This document shows, piece by piece, positions 45,584 to 59,463 of a DNA stretch of 64,000 bases. The translations under genes were made by a program, and so were the position numbers. Within the stretch, counting starts at the first letter, position 1. Every line of letters starts with the position of its first letter. The stretch covers positions 12,144,001-12,208,000 of the forward strand of contig NC_090697.1 of NCBI RefSeq assembly GCF_040954835.1, in the 5' to 3' direction. The notes under the pieces are model-generated. The model was not told the DNA's origin and did not search any database. It saw only the letters and a program-made list of their open reading frames with translations. This DNA comes from Lepisosteus oculatus. Taxonomy: Eukaryota; Chordata; Actinopteri; Semionotiformes; Lepisosteidae.

Positions 45584-47649
45584 GTAATGCATGAACATTT
45601 TTACACGCACCGATTGTGTTTTTTTTTTTTTAAAGCCGAGCTTCTTGTACAGAGCGTTATGTGAGCGTCCGCAGGTCGTGTTGCACAGCCCGGTCACCCG
45701 CGATGACCAAGTCTCTCTTCTTTGCTTCTCTCGGGCACGACGCGATGTGGATGATGTTGGAGATTTTGTTGATCTTTTTTCTGCCCCTCCAAAAAAAAAA
45801 CGTTGTTTGCACTGTGTTGGTTTTATTTGCACCCGAGCGTAGCGGTTTCCAGTAAATCTGGTCTTTTGCCAGTCGTGGACGTTGAGTGTTAAATTTTCAT
45901 TCATTCTTGGAAATGATCTCGGGGATCTGCCGAATTGTCATTTGCAGTTCGAGGAAAGGTTGTTGTTTTTTGTAACTCGGTGTGGTTTTTTTTTTCTTTG
46001 CGAGGCTATTGGGTAAAAATACTAGAACAGCGAAGCAGATTTGTTGGCGATGCGTTGAAATCGCCACTAAAAAAGGGACTGGAAGTTGCTGTACGGATAT
46101 TTTCAGGATTTTCTGTACACTGGGGGAGAGGGAGTTGGCTGCTTGCAGGGCAGTCTTCTTCCTCGCTGCCTGGATCCGCGTCTCTGTCCTCGATGTGGGT
46201 CATTCTCGCATCCTCGCATCGGGAACTGAGGCACGTCTTCATGTCTTTAATCTGTAAAAGCGACCCCAGCCGAAGCCTCTGTCACGATTCCTCGCAGATC
46301 TCGGCGTGACACCGGCCGTGTCGCCAAAAATATTTGCAGGGCGAAAGTTGTCCGGTAACTTCAGGCGTTGGTGCAGAGCCCGAATTAAAACGATTCTGAA
46401 ATGTCTTCGTGTTCACAACAATCTCTTGGAGTGTGTGGCGTGTGTGTTTGGTTCATTTGTCGACTTCTTCAGATTTGGGTGTTTGGCTAGTAGGGTACGG
46501 ATGTCGCCCTGTCTTGCCCAGTTTGATTTGAATCCGTGCATGAAGTTGAACGAGGGGCTTTTTTTGAGGCGTGAACGTATTTATTTGATAACACTGCACG
46601 GTCAAAAAAGCTTGTGGTCAAGAAAACGTCCGGGTGTCAACGGAACGGCAAATTTGGCTTTCTACTTTTTCATTCGTCTCGCTAAATCTTTCTTGTCCCC
46701 CCTACTCATAATGTCCTTAGGCAATCCTCAGTCCCACCTTTATAGTTGCCTTCTGCATTAATTTTGGAAGATTGACAACAATATCTAATCTGTTTTGACG
46801 TTCGGTTGATTTATTTACGGGAACTGAAATTAATGTTAGAACAAGTTACAATCAAGTTCTATAAGAATTGTGGCGTGTGTGTCTAATCGATTAAAATGAC
46901 CGAAATATAAAAGACCCGTTCCTTTTGTCTACCCATTTTCATACGGGATGGATCATGGAAGCCTTTTAAGTTTTATCATTTACATTTTCTGACGGCTATC
47001 TCGCTTCATGACAGTTTGAGCTTGGATTAGATAAGATCGGTGGCAGCTGTGCGTTTGCCTTCGGTTTGAAATCAACGATGTGTCCGGGGGTGTTAAGTGG
47101 TTTGTGCAGTCACGTTTTGTAAAAGAAGAGCAGAACCATGACTTATGTGAGCTCCTTTTTTAGAAAAAAAAATTGCATTGTAACTTCAGTGCCCTTGCAA
47201 CATTGCACTGGGTAAACAATGGTTTAAGGGTACCAACAAACCGACACCCTTGGTCACTGCTGTGCACGGATCATATCACAGCTCCAGATCGATGCCTTGG
47301 AAAACAGACGAACGCTTGGCGTGAACGTTATTAACATCTCGGCGACAATTGTTAGTGCAGTCAACAATACAGTTAACAACAGCCGAATACAGAGAACACG
47401 TCTGTTGGCTTCCAGTTAGCCCTGTATTCAAAACACAAACGCGCTTGGTGTCTCCCGTGGGCCCCCCACGCAACTTCAAATACGTGCAGTGAAAGGAGTA
47501 AGGCTTTTCTTCTCACGGAAGTGTGACATCTGGCCTGTCATGACAAGTCAGTACGGTATTTACAGTTCGTTACTACTATTACTAATATTAAATCAGTCTT
47601 CGGGGAAACTAATTCAAATGAATATTACTTTCTCAGGTAATCGATATGG

Positions 47650-47905
47650 ACTGGCATAGTGATGCGCAACACTGGGGTCCTGGGTTCAATTCTGCACTGG
47701 GGGTGCTGTCTGTGTGGAGTTTGCATGTTCTCCCCAGGTTTGTGTGGGTTTCCTCTGGGTGCACTGGTGTGAGTGTGCGTGTCTGTGATGGACAGGTGTC
47801 CAGGTTGTACACCAGCCTGGCTCTGCTTGCTGGGATAGGCCGTGGCTCCCCCATGCCCCTGAACTGGGAGAACGGTTCAAACTTGGATAGATGGATAATC
47901 CGTAG
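47650..47905 (+). repeat. Repeat A, mboat2 intron 1
   Basis: GGGTTCAATTCTGC, TTTGCATGTTCTCC, GTGTGGGTTTCCTCTGGG, GTCTGTGATGGACAGGTGTCC, TTGCTGGGATAGGCCGTGGC and a GGATAGATGG tail. The best-preserved copy. Confidence 0.8.
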
Positions 47906-49989
47906 GCTTTATTTTCTTTCCTGGAGCTTAGTCTTGTTGAACATCGGCCCGGCTTCAAAGTGGCATTTAAACGTACCTCCACTAATTCAGGAAATAATTA
48001 GGACCAGAGAACAACGTGTTTTACACCCAGCAACTGCGTTACACAGCATGAACCTGTTGATCTCAGCGCTGTGTTTAGGGAAGGTAGAGAAAAGCGATGG
48101 CAAGGAGCAGTTCTATTTTTTCCAGTTTTCAGATGTCGTATACAGTGATGTGCAGGTGCTTTTTCAGTAAGTATTAATCCATAAAAAAACACTCGGAAAT
48201 TGATGCTAGCAATGTTACAATACAATAAGATTTCTTGTTTGCTTTCTCAGAAATTTGTTTTGCATCCAAACAGCTTTATTGTTGAGAGGATGCATTCAAA
48301 CTAAATATAACGTTACGTTAATGACAGAACACTCCCACAGGAATCCACACAGCTACACCGCAGTCTGTGAGTTGACTTCCAACATACTCAACCTCAGCCT
48401 GTATATTTGCACAACACCCTTTCATTTTGCACTTAAACACTGAGCGACCTGCTCATATCAAATACTTGGAGTAACTTGATTGACTGTGGGGTAATGAAGC
48501 CTTCGTTTTGTTAAGTCTGCATTGAGGGACTCTGAAACATCTGTTTGAAGGTATCAGTTGACTTTCTTCATACTTATCCCTAATGTGAGGGACTCAAAGG
48601 ACATACTAACAGCTTGTCTCAAAAGAGTCTCATTGTAAGCAGTTTGAAAGCTCTGCTCAAGTGGCTGCCCTATTAACTTATAACACATCCTCAAGAGTCT
48701 GCATATCTTGGCCTTTTGATTTGTTTTTGTTTTTTGCAGCCACTTCAGTCACTTGATGCTACTGTATTTCCAAATTTGGGAACTCGGGTCACACTCAGTA
48801 TTGCTAACATTAACACAGTATGTTTTTGATTATAAAGGAACTGAATTATCTGTCGAATACATTTCACATTTTTAAGTATATACACGTGTGCCTTGAGGCT
48901 GGTTTGATGTAATCAGGGTGTCTTCAAACCTAGTCTTGAGAATTAACTCTGAAGAGCCATGTTTTTGGTGGTAAATGCAGTGCTTATGAAATTTTTTTTG
49001 ACAATGTTTGGTAATGTTGGTTCTAGCATTCTGCATAATAGCAGCACAAATACACTGCACAAGTTTTGTTGGTGGCTATAGAAGAGTTTATGTTGAAACG
49101 GCATGTCCAGGGTTTGGTAATGTAGTAGTGGAGATCTGGGGTTTTAACCTTATCTCTGTCATATCTTCTCCTGTGATCTTTGTGGCTCCCGGACCAAACC
49201 AGTTTCCTTCCACAGTGCTGGCTTGTCTTTGGCTGTTTGTTTTAAGGGTATTTTGTGGGAGAGGTTTTGGGTGAGGCTGAGATACCAGTTTAGGCATGCA
49301 CTTACGCAACACTTGAACAATTTCAAGTGGTATTCCTCTGCAACTTTTCTTTTAATTCAGTGGGCCAAAGAAACAGCAGTGGTGTGCCGTTCATGTGGGA
49401 TTTTGTCCTCTGAGTAAAATGCAGACTGAACGAGCTGGTTCGTTTAGACTCCGTCAGTGAGATTGCGTGACAAACCAAGCTTATCCGTAACGTACACCTC
49501 ACAGGGATGGGTAGTAACTGGCACCAGCCAGGATGATCTTCTAGTTGTGGAAATCCAGTGTGGTGGACAGGTGCCGACAGGCTGCATTTTCCATGAGTAA
49601 ACAGTCACCAGAAACAATATTCTTTTCAACCGTGACTAAATCTGAGAATTTCTTGCAGGATGGTGCTGCTGTGTGATCATCCTTTATCATCTATGATATC
49701 ACTTTATCATGTATGGTGCTTTTTCTCAGCCCAAGATTGACCATTGAAAACCATTTGCTTTGTGTACTGAATGTCATATCTGCAGGTAGTGGGCAGGAAC
49801 ATGGAAATCCCAATGTTACGTCACTTAATAGGGCGCTGGGGTCCTGCACGTGGCCAGTATGGCTTGTGTCAGCTGTGACATCGAGTCTGTTACCATCTGG
49901 AAGGAAGCCACACTGTCCGTCCATGAGGAAGAGCGTCAACTCTTGCCTGGTTGATGAAGGTGGAAGAGTGAAGAGGTCATGACTTAGAG

Positions 49990-50065
49990 TAGGAACCCTA
50001 GGTCCAGTCAAACCCAGGGCTCAAGCTCTGAGTTCTGAGGCAGCAGTGCTACGGTAGCTCCTGCG
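49990..50065 (-). repeat. Weak repeat A fragment
   Basis: AAACCCAGGGCTCAAGCTC then TGAGGCAGCAGTGCTACGG resemble the reversed 5' end of repeat A. Short. Confidence 0.4.
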
Positions 50066-50254
50066 CCCTCGTGTCACAACACCGACACCGACACCAACAC
50101 CATGTGTGTTCAATAGTTCAATATTCCCAACTGTGGCCTGGGGGCTCATTTCATAATGCAGCAGCAGGTCAGAAGAGGGCAGAACGTCAAGACACAGTCT
50201 TGAGCCAGAGAATTTTGATGCTTTATTTTAATTAAAAAACTTTAGTATAATAAA

Positions 50255-50442
50255 ATATTCAAAGGAACAAGTAATAGGTTTATTCCATGCTGAAAAGAGA
50301 AGAAAGAAAGCGCAACGTTTCGGCCGTGGAGCCTTCTTCAGTAGTGTTTTCTTCTTTCTTCAGCATGGAATAAGCCTCTAACTTGTTCCTTTGCAGCCTA
50401 CGCATGCTGACGCAGCTACCCACCTGAACTCATAAAGTATTC
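50255..50442. mobile_element. Fold-back MITE, copy 3 (best preserved)
   Basis: CAAAGGAACAAGTAATAGG, TTTATTCCATGCTGAAAAG, CGCAACGTTTCGGCC, GGAGCCTTCTTCAG, then inverted CTTCAGCATGGAATAAGCC, AACTTGTTCCTTTGCAGCC and CACCTGAACTCATAAAGTA. The arms can pair over most of their length. Confidence 0.8.
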
Positions 50443-51883
50443 GACACTTAAAATATATCCGTTGTAATATGCAGTATTTTCTTGAAGTTTGACATTTATT
50501 CTGAGTTCTTGTTGATTGTTCGTGCACATACTTTACTGTGAACGCCCAGTTCACTCTTATTTGAATACTTCATTTGAATACTTTTGGAGCTTAAATAATT
50601 TGAAGGAAATATGTCAGAAAAGGTGCAACCGAATTAAATCTTCCTACAAAGTGTTTTTTTTTATGGGGTGTTTTAACAGCTGAGCCAAATTCATTAAAAA
50701 CTGCTGAACTATACTAGAAAAGGGTGTCATTTTATTTTTTAAACGTAAAAAATGACATTTTTACTTAACCTTACTTATTGCTTTTTTATCACATACAATG
50801 ACAGGGAAAACGGTGATGAGTCATTCCAGTATTTTGAATTTTTCATAAATCTTTAGAAAGAATAAATAACACATTGAACTTGCTGTTCAGTGGACTATTT
50901 TCATATCTCCCATAGTATTGCAAATAAAAGCATTGTTTTCCCTGCTGTAAGTATTTTCTAGTGTGGCCCTATTTTTCATTCTGCTTTAAGAGACAAATTG
51001 AGGAGATAAGGTAAAAAACACATATTTAATTCTTATTCTGCATTTATCAAAAGTACAGTCCACAATAAGACAAACAGTGACAGTGAACAGTCCAAAACTG
51101 CAAACTGAAAACAACTCAACTGTAAGCTCAAGCTGAGGAGGTTTGTTTTTAAATGATTGTTAAAACTTGGCTGCAGCAAAATGTTTTGATTTTCTACAGC
51201 TGGACAAATACCAAGACCAGTTTCATGTCTCTGGTAAATCTGGTAATGCTGTTTTATCTAATAGGCTTTGAGCCACCAAAGCTGTTTTCATATTTAGTTA
51301 AAAGATAATATCCTCATTATAAATACAAAAATATACAAAATAAACTTTTTTTAGATGTGTGTATAATTTAATGCCAAATTGCACACAGATGAGAGTCTTC
51401 ACAATTCCAGTCTGGTGTAGTTTGACTCCTGTCCTTTTGTAACGCATAAATGTTGAAGTTCTAAACAGCCCTCTCCACCCCTCAAATATAATGTCAAATT
51501 GTTCCATCTGGGTGCAGCTGATGCTCTCTCCCTAATTTATTAATATTGACAAAGCACTGACATTAGCAGAATGTCATGGAAGAGTATGAGCTCACCCAGT
51601 TTGAAGCAATAAGGTCTGGTACTCATTCACACCGTTCCTCTTGAATGTGTACCATTATGTGAGGGGCCTCTGGGAACAGTGGAGTGGAGATAATTCGGAC
51701 GCACGCTCTCCGGAGAAAGACAAGTGCTGTAATTCATCCAGTAATGGAAGACGGGGTTTCCTCTGATTGTCGTGACCTGTAACAGAATCTGAATCTGTTA
51801 AAGATGGGGTGGGGGTGGAGCAGGAGACAGTAGACGCTGGTCTTTCAGCTGGTGACTGAGGAGCATGAGTTCAAAGCTGATAA

Positions 51884-52169
51884 GATAAGATCACTTAATC
51901 GGCCATATATAGTTTCTTGCATTAGGAATTCGTCTTTTCGCACACCCCAGCTTGCTCTCCATGAGACACACAGGCACACAGACGGGGAGAGAGAAGCTTG
52001 GGGTCAGGGCGCAGGGTCAGACATTTATACAGCACCCCTGGAGCAGCTGGCGTTAAGGGCCTTGCTCAGGGGCCCAACGGAGTAGGATTCCTCTGCCAGC
52101 CGCAGGATTTGAACCGGCAACCTTTCCAGCCACAGGCGCAGATCCTGAGCCACAGAGCCGCCGCTCCAA
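51884..52169 (-). mobile_element. V-domain tRNA SINE, copy 3, mboat2 intron 1
   Basis: Reversed V-SINE with tail (TAAGATAAGATCACTTAATC), V-domain (AAGGGCCTTGCTCAGGGGCC) and promoter boxes (GGATTTGAACCGGCAACC). Minor insertion CAGGCACA in the central part. Confidence 0.88.
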
Positions 52170-52481
52170 TGTTTGCATATAATGTACATGTTCTGAACCA
52201 GATTTGTGTGTACAGTATGTGTGATTATTCTGCCGTCTGCTGCTGAAAGATCCCCTTTTAAACGTGACGTCTTTCCATTTCCTCAACCCCCTTTTTGGCT
52301 GATGGGCTCATGCTGAGTGGGTCTTGGTGGGGTGCTTTGTTTGGGTAAAAAAACGGGTTCCACATGCACCCCTTGCACGCAGGCGCCGATGCCTCATTTG
52401 TGCTGCAGTTGCACATTCAAGTTCATTGGTATTGAGGTTCCTTTACGTTCTGCCGGAAACATTTGCCACTGTAAGGGGAAC

Positions 52482-52567
52482 TGCAGGGCTATTTTTATAT
52501 TTCAGGGTTAGAAATTGATGAGCATTGATGAGTGCATTTCAAATCACAGCAAAAGCAAAATGTACAC
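52482..52567 (+). repeat. Unclassified block shared with 17070-17145
   Basis: Matches the 17070 block in sequence and spacing; flanks differ. Confidence 0.65.
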
Positions 52568-53279
52568 AGAAGCTTGTAAAACCTCCAATTTACTTGATTA
52601 AATTTCCAGGTCCATGCAGCTCCATATTCTGTGATTCAGAATAAGGCAGCAAAACCTCCACTAAGGTGAAGCGGCCCTATTCATTGTAAACATTGATGAG
52701 GCTTGTGAATACATTTTTTTAATCCAATATAAATATTGCTTTCAACTCAGAGATGGCTGTGTCGACAAATACACCTTATTTGTTAACTCTCACGTTATCA
52801 GATCACGTTGGAACATTTCTGTGGCGCAACGTCTGCTGCACAACCTCTACTTATTTGCTCTTACATTACATTTAGTCATTACGGGGACTAGTGAGCAGCA
52901 AGGGGGGCATCACGTCACAGTTCGAACAAACCCTCGCTCTCCCCCGTGGTGAGACCAGAGGTTTTTGACAAGTGGCAGCAAAGTTCAATTTTTTTGGGAC
53001 GCTTAATGTGGAATTTGTCAATTTATTGCGATTCTACCAATTAATTTCTTTTGTTACTGAGATTTTTATAACCAGTCTCAGAATTTGTGACTGCTCGCCC
53101 CGAGTGGGGTTGTGAAAAAGTAATTCGGTCCTCAGCAGTTGTTTTTTCAGCGCGCTTAATTTTGTGCGTTCACGTAATATTGATCTAAAAAAAGGATCAC
53201 AGAGCACTGTGCTACATTGTAGTGTAGCACCACCTAGGTGACACACAGCAGCTCCACTACACTGCGGGACAGGCAAGAG

Positions 53280-53570
53280 CCCTTGTGCAACTCAGAGGAA
53301 TTTAGCCTGGGCCCTTGAGTTAACACCCCTGCCCTTTCGAATAATGCCACATGGACAGTTAATGACTAAGCAGTCAGGACCATGATTTAACAGCTTATCC
53401 AAAGGACAGCATCTCCTATAGCACAGGTCCCTGGTCACCTCAGCTGGGGCACTGGTTTGGTAAATTGGGTCCAGAAGGATCAGTGCCACCTGTAGTCTGG
53501 CTTTGCATCCAAGTTTTGATGGGCTCAGGTTACAAGGTGATAATGCTACTACTTTCAGCTGAAGACTAAG
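53280..53570 (-). repeat. Old, diverged relative of the 5S-headed SINE
   Basis: AGTTAATGAC, CAGTCAGGACCATGATTTAA, CAGCTTATCCAAAGGACAGC and GGGGCACTGGTTTGG parallel the SINE body in order, and GCATCCAAGTTTTGATGGGCTCAGG parallels the reversed 5S head. Much more diverged than copies 1-3. Confidence 0.5.
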
Positions 53571-56500
53571 CCTTCTTCTTTCGAAGCACACCTTCTGCTG
53601 TAGTGTGAGTACAGACGTGTGTCTTTGACAGCACATTTGTTTGAGGTATGTTCTATACATATTTTTGTAGACTGCACTTCGGAGTTCAGGTCTGTCATTG
53701 GATGTGCACAATGCAGTATATCCGCTCCATAGTGCAGGAAAATGGTAGGATTGTCAATTGATTGTTGCATTGATTATTGTCATTAATGCATTCTCAGACA
53801 CAGAAGAACTGTCCATTCCTTTCCATGATCTTTCAAAACCCCTGTGGTATAATAATAAGCTTCTGGTCTTATACATCTTCCACGACGCACTGTGATGCAC
53901 AAGGCTGAGCAAATCCAGTATGTGTGTTTGTTCCACATGTTTTTGGCATCATGTTGATGAATTGTTCATTCATGGTGGACTGTGATGCACTCGAGGTACT
54001 TTGACTGTTGCATGGGAACGTAGTGAAAATTGATTTAGAGAGTTGGTTGGGTACAGATAATGAGGTGATTCAGTCTTTTCAGCGTCAAGCCTGGTGAAAA
54101 TTAATGTGAAACGCAGAAAGGAACCAATTTTCCCCGCTTATCAAGAGAGCTAAGTCTTTGTGTCAGCGATATGCTAAGTCAGTGCCCTGTCTCTTGTGAT
54201 CTAGGCCCATTCACAGCCAGCTAACCTGGCAAAAAGCAGTTTGTTAGTTATAGTACGAGATCCTGGAGACCACAAGTCTCAACACCTCGCCAGGATCATT
54301 TTGTGATTACATTATTGTACTCCTATCACACAGTTTGACTTTATTCTTATCTTAACAAGAAAACTGTAAAAGGGCATAAGCAGGTTTGAGATTTTGTTTG
54401 TTGTCTGGCTGTTTTTTGGGTAGTTTTTGTTTGTGTCAAAACTTTCAAAACTTCTTAAATACAAAACTGAAAAAGAACTCCACTTGAGTGATTGCTGGCT
54501 GACTGCATAGCACTCGTTTGGTCATGGGGACTCAAGTTCAGTCTTTCTTGCGGACATGAAAACGTTTCAGCAGCTCTGCAGCCTGCTTTCATAGTGTAAT
54601 GCAGAAAAATTTGAATGCTTTCTCATTTGTGTCTGAAAAGCATCTTTAAATGGCCTTTCAGAGCTGTAAAGAGATTAGTTCTCCAAGCATATAAGGGGCG
54701 ATGTGGTATAAGCACCAGGTTTCCAAAAGTTTACAGTAGTATGGGGAAGATGGTAATCTGTTTTTTGAGAAACCAATATACTTAATATTCGGGTATCTGA
54801 AGGGGACTTTAGAAACACGCACGTTCTCTCTAGTTGACAGAAATCATGTTGGGCAGGACTTACACTCCAGTTATTGAGGAGAATACTGAGGATACTGTTC
54901 TGTGACTCCCAGTCTTTCTGTCTGCATGCTGTATTATTCACACGTCTTATAACAAATTCTCATTCAATGCTATCATGAATTTGACTGACTTTATTTGCCA
55001 ATATGAATCTTGTGGAGCATGTCAGACCCTGCGGCACCATATTAATACGGCTGTGGATACACTTTCCTGAGTGTGTGAGTCGAGTGTGAGGGAGCGTGAC
55101 GAGGCTCTTTTATCTGGAGTGACCAAGAGGATCAAATGTTTAAAGCTGACGTCACATCGGCTAAACTTAACCCAAGCAGTACACTCATCCCGTTAGTCTA
55201 GAGAGAGGTCTGAACGCACATGTGGCACAGTCCACTCCTGGATGCAGAATCCATGCTTTTAGGAAGTGACTGCAGCTGAAGTTGTAATTTTCTGGGGGTT
55301 TAGAATAAGCCCTTGAGACACTTTCTTTCACATTCTGGTCTCTTGAATTTAACCATCTCTAACAGGAAAGTTAATTATTTTTTGGTTCACATGCCTCCTG
55401 TACCAGAACGATTTTTAAAATCAGATTTCCTTTTATGAGCTTTTGATTTAATACCCAGTTGGTGTTTCAGTTGCTCCTTTTCTTGAATTGCAACCTTAGT
55501 GTTCAGTTCCTTATCAGTACTACTTATCTTACACACCAATCCTATATTTGCCAATAGGGAGGATTGCTGCACTTTGCACACACCTCTGGTGCTAAATTGA
55601 TTGCTGTAAAGTCCTTTGAAATGTGTCCCAGACGATATGGGGATAGTGATTACATTGAGGCTCTGGCATGCATATTTGAAATGTCTCTCCTTTTTTTTTT
55701 TGTGGTGTGCCAGCTTAGATTGCTTTCACAGTCTGAAATTGTATGTTAGTTTGTTGTTTTGTTTAAGTGGAGTTGGCCTGGAAAAGGCCGTTTCTTCAGT
55801 AGGTATTTCAGTATTGGAATGGCTAAATATTTTGTTTGTGTTCCCGTCAGTTTTGAATCTCCAATTACTAATCGCCTCCGCTTTTCTGCGGCTCCTTCGA
55901 GGTCATAACCGATCTTTCGACGTTTTGGGAGTTCCAGGCTGCCTTGCGGGCACAGCTGTCACTGTTTGGGCTGCCATCCCAGGGGTCGCACATCTGTGCC
56001 AGGCTGGAGATACCTCGGTACAGGGGTTACAAACCCTGGAACTGGGGGCCAAGGTCCCTCTTTTCTGGTACAGTATGGATAATGTGTAGGGGCTGTCCTC
56101 GTGAGCTGTGGATCCTTTTTCTGAAGGCTCCCACAAAGCGAATTCTGTGCAAGTACAAAGTGCGAAAAGACTCCAAAAAGCCACTTGTTAGTTCAAGTAA
56201 GGATTCAGTTGAGTAAGGACAGCAAGCATGTCTGTGGCTTCCTAGGGGTAGAAGAGACTCAAACCCACTCATGCCTGGTGAGACTTGGCTGATTGAGCTT
56301 GGGAAACTCCTGGTTGGGGTTGGCTGAACACATAAACACACAACAGGTCCACCTGCATGAATGTGTTTTGGACAGTGCTGTTTCATATTAATGTGTTTTG
56401 TAAATATTACATATGATGCAGCACGTTGGAGAATCTCCTGCTTTTCCATAATATTGGGCAGTAGTGGTATTTTTCCCTGACAGATTCCAGGCTTGTGAAG

Positions 56501-58589
56501 CACTTGTCAATGTACGTTGTGGCCAGTGTTTTCTCTTTTTTTGGGGGGGGTGGTCTTCCTGTGATGATTTCTGTACAGTAAGTAGCAGACAGTTGGGTAT
56601 AATTTCCCTTTTAATCTCTTATTCATGAGCCCAACGTACTAGTTTCTTCCTGGTTCTTGAATGTCAGCCTGACATCGAATACACCACCCAACGTCTCGTG
56701 CAAAACTAAAAGTGTTTGTTAGTTGAGCGCTTGTTTCCCATGAAATCTTTTTCCATTCCCTCCAAACAAGCCCATGGATTGGGCCCACGTTCTCAAACAC
56801 CAACATGTTACTTGACCTGCCATTGAGATGATGTTAAAGTTGCGAGATTAGTATAACAATTTCAGTTGTCGTTTAAAAAAAAAAAAACAGATTGAAATTG
56901 CTATAGTAATCCAGAATGAGGTCTTGATCTTGCTTGGGATGAGATGCCACACTAATGCTACAGTTTGAATTTATGCTAGAACGAGATTTGTGGAGGCTTT
57001 CAGAAAACTGTTTTACAGCCCATGTGGACAGCCCTTTGAGGATACAAATTTTTGTGCTCAACTTAGAGACAATTAGGACCAATGTCTGATTGGTTCCACT
57101 TTGCCCAGGCTTGTACTTATTTGTTTTCACTCTTACAGGGTTAGACAAATTAGACATCATCTTCATTAAAAACAATCTGATCAACATAACTGGACTTTAA
57201 CATCATTTAAATTTACAAGTGGGCCCTTTGCATCACTAAATAAACAAAAGTGTTTTTCAGGTGCAGTAAAGTTGTGACATATATTCTATATTTCTCCTGA
57301 CTAGTTCGGAAATACCTGGGTTAACATCGTTGTGCTTGTTGCTGATCTTGGATGGCTAGTTACTTTACCGAACATTAATTCAGAAACCAGGGTTAAGATG
57401 TTCCGTTATGAAATGAAGATGAAATAATATTCAGTTAAGTTCTGTTCTGACAGTCTTTGCGTACTAATGAGAAATGTTTTTTTCTCTCTGCGCACATGGA
57501 CATTATGTAGTGAGGGGGCTGCTATGAAGAAAAAAAACAGAATTTTTGCAACAAGTATATGTGCGTATAAAGGTGGTCTCACTGTCAATGGTTGCATCCT
57601 GGCGTCTGACCGCTATCTCTAAAGTATATTGATCTTCCCCACCTGTTCTGTGTGTTGTATACTGAAGCAGTCAGTATGGTTTTCAAATCGCAGTGGCACT
57701 TCTTTTTCCCATTCTGAACGAACGCCAGCAAGGAGGTAAGGGGTTTTCTTCAAGATCAGCGCCGGAGAGACATCGCTGAGCCAGTCATGGTCTCCTGCTC
57801 TCGTGAGCTACCGCATTCGTCTTTTACCAAGATCAAACAGATTAGGTCAAGCCTCTCAGAAAATACGGGCTTAAAGAAGACCTTGTGCAGGCATAATCTG
57901 TACATCCACAGCTAATTAAGTAACAATATTTACAAATAATGAGGGGCGGCTGTTTACTGTTTACAGTGTGACATAAGTACAACACTTTGTATTTTGTGGA
58001 AGAGTATGAGAGACCAAAGCATGTATGCTTTTCTCTCATGAATAAATCATTAGTGGACAGAACAATTGTAAAACAAAGATTCATGTAATACAGTGGGCAA
58101 ATGATTTGAAAGAAGGATTTGTCTTCATAAATAACACTCTAGGGGGAAAAAATAGGCAAAGAATGTAATGACTCTACATTACATGCCCACATTAGCCCTA
58201 GCAATGCGATTTACAGCTTACAGTACCAGATGAACACATGGAGTACAAAGAATTCCCAGAATTCTCAGAACATTAGTTTGTGGAAAGGAATTTCTGTTTC
58301 ATAATTGGTCAGGATTTTAGCTAATAGATGTCATTTTGATTTACTTAATTATCCTTTAAGATCCATTTAACACTAGTTGCTTGCGTGACAGGGCCAGTTT
58401 GAAATAAAAGCCAAGTAGTTACAGTAGGTTTTTCAAGTCACCTGTGAGAATTTTAATGCATAGGTCCATCTGCAGCCCTAGCTAACGAGTCATTTGCCAT
58501 AATTCACTCGCATATAAATGCTGTCGCGTATGAATTCAGTTCACAACCTTTTGAACTCTGAGATCGTAAAATAAGGCTGCACGCCTTCT

Positions 58590-59000
58590 GCTTTTGGAAC
58601 TAAGCCACCAGATGCATTCCTGGGTTCAAAGAAATGTCCTATACCGACAGGCTAAAAATCGAACTGTTGTAAACTTGGAACGCAGACTGCGAGGGGATCT
58701 GAGCCAAGTATGTGCCGCCCTCAAAATCATCAATGGACTGTTTCAGAATCGGCAGGGAAACACGGACAAGGGGACTAGCAGAAGCCACGGGGAAGTGCAA
58801 ATTGTGAACAGAAGGCACTGCTTTACACAAAGTGCTGTGGGAATAAGCCGTCAAGCTAAGGTATTGATGGCAATAACTTGGCTTCCGTCAAGAAACGACT
58901 GGACGAGAGCCGTGGATCAGTTCGGTGGATGACCACCGAACAAGAGCACCACCGTTATCGGTTGAATGGCCCTTTGTGACTGTTCTCGTGTTCCTGTTCT
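58590..59000 (+). mobile_element. CR1-like LINE 3' end remnant
   Basis: CTTCCGTCAAGAAACGACTGG, ATCAGTTCGGTGGATG and GGTTGAATGGCCC follow the order of the common CR1 3' end (CTTCAAGAAACTGCTGGATG...GGGCTGAATGGCCTCCTC). The 112-codon open frame here is probably residual. Confidence 0.5.
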
Positions 59001-59061
59001 GTACTGAGCAGTCACTTTTCAACCACTTTTTTTTTTTTGCAGTGCTTATATAAATAAAGAG

Positions 59062-59165
59062 TGGCAGACAAGGTGCGCCCACAGTGCATTTCATTAGCAC
59101 TGCTGTTTTTAGCTGGGCTGCTTATCGCTATCCTCGGATTGAATCTGGAGCCTGGCTGTGCTGTA
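59062..59165 (+). repeat. Local duplicated block, copy 1
   Basis: CACAGTGCATTTCATTAGCAC, TGCTGTTTTTAGCTGGGCTGC and a following ATTGAATCTGG match 60770-60870. Confidence 0.6.
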
Positions 59166-59440
59166 ACGGGTTGTGATGTATTTATGAAAAGGGGGGGGGG
59201 GGTGGTTTTGTTGCCAATGGGAATCCTTTTTTCCGCAAGGGAAACCTCAGATGGGCGCAAGTACAAGCTGCCTGAATATGGCGAGCTTCTTTTTTTTTTT
59301 CTTTCAGCTTTCGTGCAGAAAGGTAAAGCTGGGTTCTGCTTCTCAAACGTTTGGGCAGATCCTCCCTGTTTGTGTTTTTACTGCTGCCTCTCAGGTGTGA
59401 GGGATGCAAAAATAAAAGACGGGCAGAGACTAACAATCTC

Positions 59441-59463
59441 CCCCCCCCCTCCCCCTCCCCCTC
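59441..59463 (+). repeat. C-rich low-complexity run
   Basis: C10TC5TC5TCC run, low complexity. A G10 run lies at 59189-59201. Confidence 0.85.

Noticed and set aside
53292..53711. A 139-codon minus-strand frame as a gene
   Set aside because: It overlaps the old SINE-like repeat and shows no known domain.
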